Of a DNA stretch of 64,000 bases, positions 61,782-64,000 are shown one piece after another. The stretch is taken from assembly GCA_963751395.1 (NCBI GenBank), contig CAVVUC010000001.1:1364001-1428000 (forward strand), written 5' to 3'. The position numbers and the translations under genes are program-made. Numbering within the stretch: the first letter of the stretch is position 1; each line of letters begins with the position of its first letter. The notes beneath the pieces are model-generated. The model searched no databases. It was not told where the DNA came from and saw only the letters and a program-made list of their open reading frames with translations. This DNA is from CAVVUC01 sp963751395 (GTDB lineage Bacteria > Verrucomicrobiota > Verrucomicrobiia > Chthoniobacterales > Chthoniobacteraceae).

Positions 61782-64000
61782 CTACTTGAGGCCAAGACGG
61801 GTTTTCTGCCCGGTGTAATGGACGGTGACGGGTTTCTCAGGGCTCCCCACAAGGACGACACGGAAATCCCGGGCGGGTGCCATGCCGGGGAACGCCCCCT
61901 CTCTCGCTCCGATCGTCAGCTCCCGCGCGCGGTCGTTCCAGCGCATCGAAACCAGGGACCGCTCTCCTTTTTCGTAGCTGTAGCCCTCGCCGGCGTCGTC
62001 GTAGAGCGTGAACTGCGCGTCCGCTCCCGGATAGATCCGGATCTCCAGCGGCCCGGTGGTTTTTTCGCCGGTGTGCTGGAGGTCGGGCCCGAACGGAAGG
62101 ATCGTTCCGGCGCGGACGAACAGCGGGATGACGTCGATCGGGGCGGATACGGTGATCGTGCCTTCGCCGGCTGGCTTGCCGCTCCAGAAGTCATACCACT
62201 TCGCTCCCGCCGGCAGGACGACCTGCCGGACGCTCGGCTCAGTCGAGGTGAATGCCTGGCCGCCGTCGGAGCCGGCGGCAGGCTTCGGTCCGGAATCCGC
62301 CGCGAGCGGGATGGTGGCGGTCATCTCCGGGCCTTTCACCGCCGGGCCGGTTTCACCGCCGGTTTTGGCGCGCGGTTCGACGATCGGGGCGACGAGCAGC
62401 GCGTCGCCGAAGAGGAATTCATCCTTGATGTCGCGCAGCGCAGGCTCGCCGGGAAAATCCATGGCCAGCGGCTTCATCATGCTCCCGCCTTGGTGGACAT
62501 GCCAGGCCGTGGAATAGATGTAGGGCAGGAAGCGGTAGCGCAGCTTGAGGTATTTCACGAGCACCGCCTCGGCCTCGGGCCCGTAGTTCCAGGGCTCGGT
62601 ATGCGAGACGAAGCCGTGCATCCGCTGGATGGGAAAGAACGTGCCGCACTGGAGCCAGCGGCAAAGCAGTTCGCGGAAATCGGGCGACGTGTATTGGTTG
62701 CCCTTTGGACCGCAGGGCGAGCCCGGACGGAAGAAGCCGCCGATGTCGGTCGTCCAGTAGGGCAGCCCGGCCGAGGTGAACCCGAGGCCCGCCGGAATCT
62801 GTCGCTGGAAGGCTTCCCAGCTTCCCTTGATGTCGCCCGACCACGAGATTGTCCCGTAGCGCTGCATGCCCGCATACCCGGACCGGGTCAGGTCGCAGAG
62901 GCGCTTCGTGCCATTCGATGCGGCGCGGTTGCCCTCATAGACCGCCTGGTTGACGAACATCGGGTAGGCGTTGAGGTAGCGGTCGCCGGTGCCCAGGTGC
63001 AGCGTTGCGCCCAGCAGGCAGTCGGACTCGGGTTCGGTGGCATCCTGCCAATAGCCGTCCACGCCCTGATCGAAATGCCCCTTCTTGCTGTGCTGCCAGT
63101 AGATTTCGCGTGCCTTCGGGTTCGTGGGGTCAAACCATTCGCTATTGCCGACGATCCCGCCCGCCTTCGCCAGATCCTGAAAAACGTCGGTCTTGCGGTC
63201 AAACTTCGACCAGACCGAGACGACGAGGCGCGTGTTTTTTTTGTGAAGCGTCTTTGTGAGCGCCGGCACGTCCGGATAGTGCCCCTCGTCCCACTTCATC
63301 GCGTTCCACCCGTATTTGCCCCAGTATTGCCAGTCCTGAACAATGATATCGACCGGAATCCCGCGCTTGCGGAATCCGTCCACCGCCTCGATCAATTGCT
63401 TGGAACTGCCGTAGCGCTCGCGGCACTGCCAGTAGCCCCAGGCGTATTTTGGAAGCAGGGGAACGTGGCCGCTGAGCGCGCGGTAGTTGGCGATGACCCG
63501 CCCCGGGGTTGCGCCCGCGACAAAGTAGTAATCGACCGCCTCGCCGACCTTCGAGCGCCAGGTGGTCGTCGGCGTTTTCTTGTGGACCATGAGCTCGAGC
63601 GCGCCCTGACCGGCAACCTCCACGGCATAGTCGCGGTTCGCCTCCAGCTTCACGGAGGCACCGCTGCCGTAGGGAACCCATTTGTTCCTGAGTTCGATCA
63701 CCGGCTTGCCGTCGAGTTTGACGACATTCTGCCCATCCCAGCAACCCGCGCCGCTGGCGTGATTGAGCCACAGGCTGTATTCCCCCGCCTCCGGCACGCG
63801 CAATGTCCCCCGGTTCCCGCTGAGCGCAACCGGCTCGCCCGGATTGAACCAGGTGTCGGAGGGGTTGTCCCACAGGATGCCATATCCGGCGGTGGACCAG
63901 ACGAACGGCACCGAAATCTCGGTGTTCGCCTGCCAGAGCCGCAGGGTTTCTCCGCGCCAGTCGAGCCGGCCGTCCTGATGCTGGCCGAGGCCGTAAAGCG
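61782..64000 (-). CDS. GH31 alpha-xylosidase-like enzyme with PA14-type insert, 5' end outside window
   Basis: The frame is open to the right edge, where it reads LYGLGQHQDGRLDWRGETLR and TEISVPFVWSTAGYGILWDN, the normal GH31 N-terminal region, so only the signal peptide and first strands are missing. A PA14-like insert (RVPEAGEYSLWLNHASGAGC ... ALELMVHK) follows, as in xyloglucan-type alpha-xylosidases. The barrel has VDIIVQDWQYWGKYGWNAMK, the nucleophile Asp in GYWQDATEPE (near 63045) and the acid/base Asp in SWSGDIKGSW (near 62838). C-terminal sandwiches end with TLYDDAGEGYSYEKGERS. Expected reaction: removal of alpha-xylose, or alpha-glucose, from chain ends. It heads the visible part of the right-hand transcription unit; the promoter is not in the window. 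Confidence 0.87.
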   Translation of the reverse strand, partial: LYGLGQHQDGRLDWRGETLRLWQANTEISVPFVWSTAGYGILWDNPSDTWFNPGEPVALSGNRGTLRVPEAGEYSLWLNHASGAGCWDGQNVVKLDGKPVIELRNKWVPYGSGASVKLEANRDYAVEVAGQGALELMVHKKTPTTTWRSKVGEAVDYYFVAGATPGRVIANYRALSGHVPLLPKYAWGYWQCRERYGSSKQLIEAVDGFRKRGIPVDIIVQDWQYWGKYGWNAMKWDEGHYPDVPALTKTLHKKNTRLVVSVWSKFDRKTDVFQDLAKAGGIVGNSEWFDPTNPKAREIYWQHSKKGHFDQGVDGYWQDATEPESDCLLGATLHLGTGDRYLNAYPMFVNQAVYEGNRAASNGTKRLCDLTRSGYAGMQRYGTISWSGDIKGSWEAFQRQIPAGLGFTSAGLPYWTTDIGGFFRPGSPCGPKGNQYTSPDFRELLCRWLQCGTFFPIQRMHGFVSHTEPWNYGPEAEAVLVKYLKLRYRFLPYIYSTAWHVHQGGSMMKPLAMDFPGEPALRDIKDEFLFGDALLVAPIVEPRAKTGGETGPAVKGPEMTATIPLAADSGPKPAAGSDGGQAFTSTEPSVRQVVLPAGAKWYDFWSGKPAGEGTITVSAPIDVIPLFVRAGTILPFGPDLQHTGEKTTGPLEIRIYPGADAQFTLYDDAGEGYSYEKGERSLVSMRWNDRARELTIGAREGAFPGMAPARDFRVVLVGSPEKPVTVHYTGQKTRLGLK

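Noticed and set aside
1..64000. Fucoidan-type degradation locus
   Set aside because: Many GH29/GH95-type genes suggested it, but no sulfatase or GH107/GH168-type endo-enzyme is present, while galactanase-like GH43 and rhamnosidases are abundant.
1..64000. SusC/SusD-type polysaccharide utilisation locus, CRISPR array, tRNA or rRNA genes
   Set aside because: No TonB-dependent receptor, SusD-like lipoprotein, regularly spaced repeat or structural RNA gene was found on reading both strands.

Overview
The window reads as part of a Verrucomicrobiota chromosome. This is an inference from the gene content: GC-rich DNA, very large secreted glycoside hydrolases (GHs), autotransporter-associated beta-strand repeats fused to catalytic domains, three DUF5703-type proteins, a TSP3-like acidic C-terminal tail and dispersed palindromic repeats. 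SusC/SusD-type genes of Bacteroidota are absent. No rRNA, tRNA or CRISPR was seen.

Layout: apart from one transposase, every supported gene is on the minus strand, so the array is read from 64000 towards 1. From the right: GH31 (partial), GH43, a clan GH-D alpha-galactosidase-like enzyme, GH95, GH97, GH29, GH43, a GH43 stub, GH78 and GH106 (43485-64000). Next comes a 0.8 kb break with palindromic repeats and a signal-peptide stub. Then follow a 1,370-residue GH29-like multidomain protein, DUF5703, four GH29-type proteins, GH106 (frameshifted), a short GH78, GH43, DUF5703, GH2, a chimeric pseudogene, GH78, a propeller GH split by IS110, GH2 (frameshifted), DUF5703+LamG (frameshifted) and a partial GH43.

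Almost all products carry Sec signal peptides and are exo-acting families that remove fucose, rhamnose, galactose, xylose or arabinose. Several GH43 genes resemble subfamily 24 exo-beta-1,3-galactanases, including a Glu and a Gln that match the fungal enzyme as I remember it. Together with the rhamnosidases, fucosidases and galactosidases this fits a branched plant or algal polymer such as type II arabinogalactan; pectic rhamnogalacturonan or fucosylated xyloglucan are alternatives. No sulfatase, polysaccharide lyase, transporter or regulator is in the window, so sulfated fucan is less likely.

The array is tightly packed, with several ATGA stop-start overlaps, but it is being eroded. An IS110 element sits exactly inside one GH gene, four genes carry single-base indels in or beside short homopolymers, one gene is a DUF5703-like/GH29 fusion, and several loci are reduced to stubs: an internally deleted GH43, a discoidin tail, a GH29 tail left out of frame, and lone signal peptides. 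The clearest self-contained system is the IS110 element: its ends, CT core and pre-insertion site can be read base by base, and its 261-nt leader is a candidate bridge RNA.
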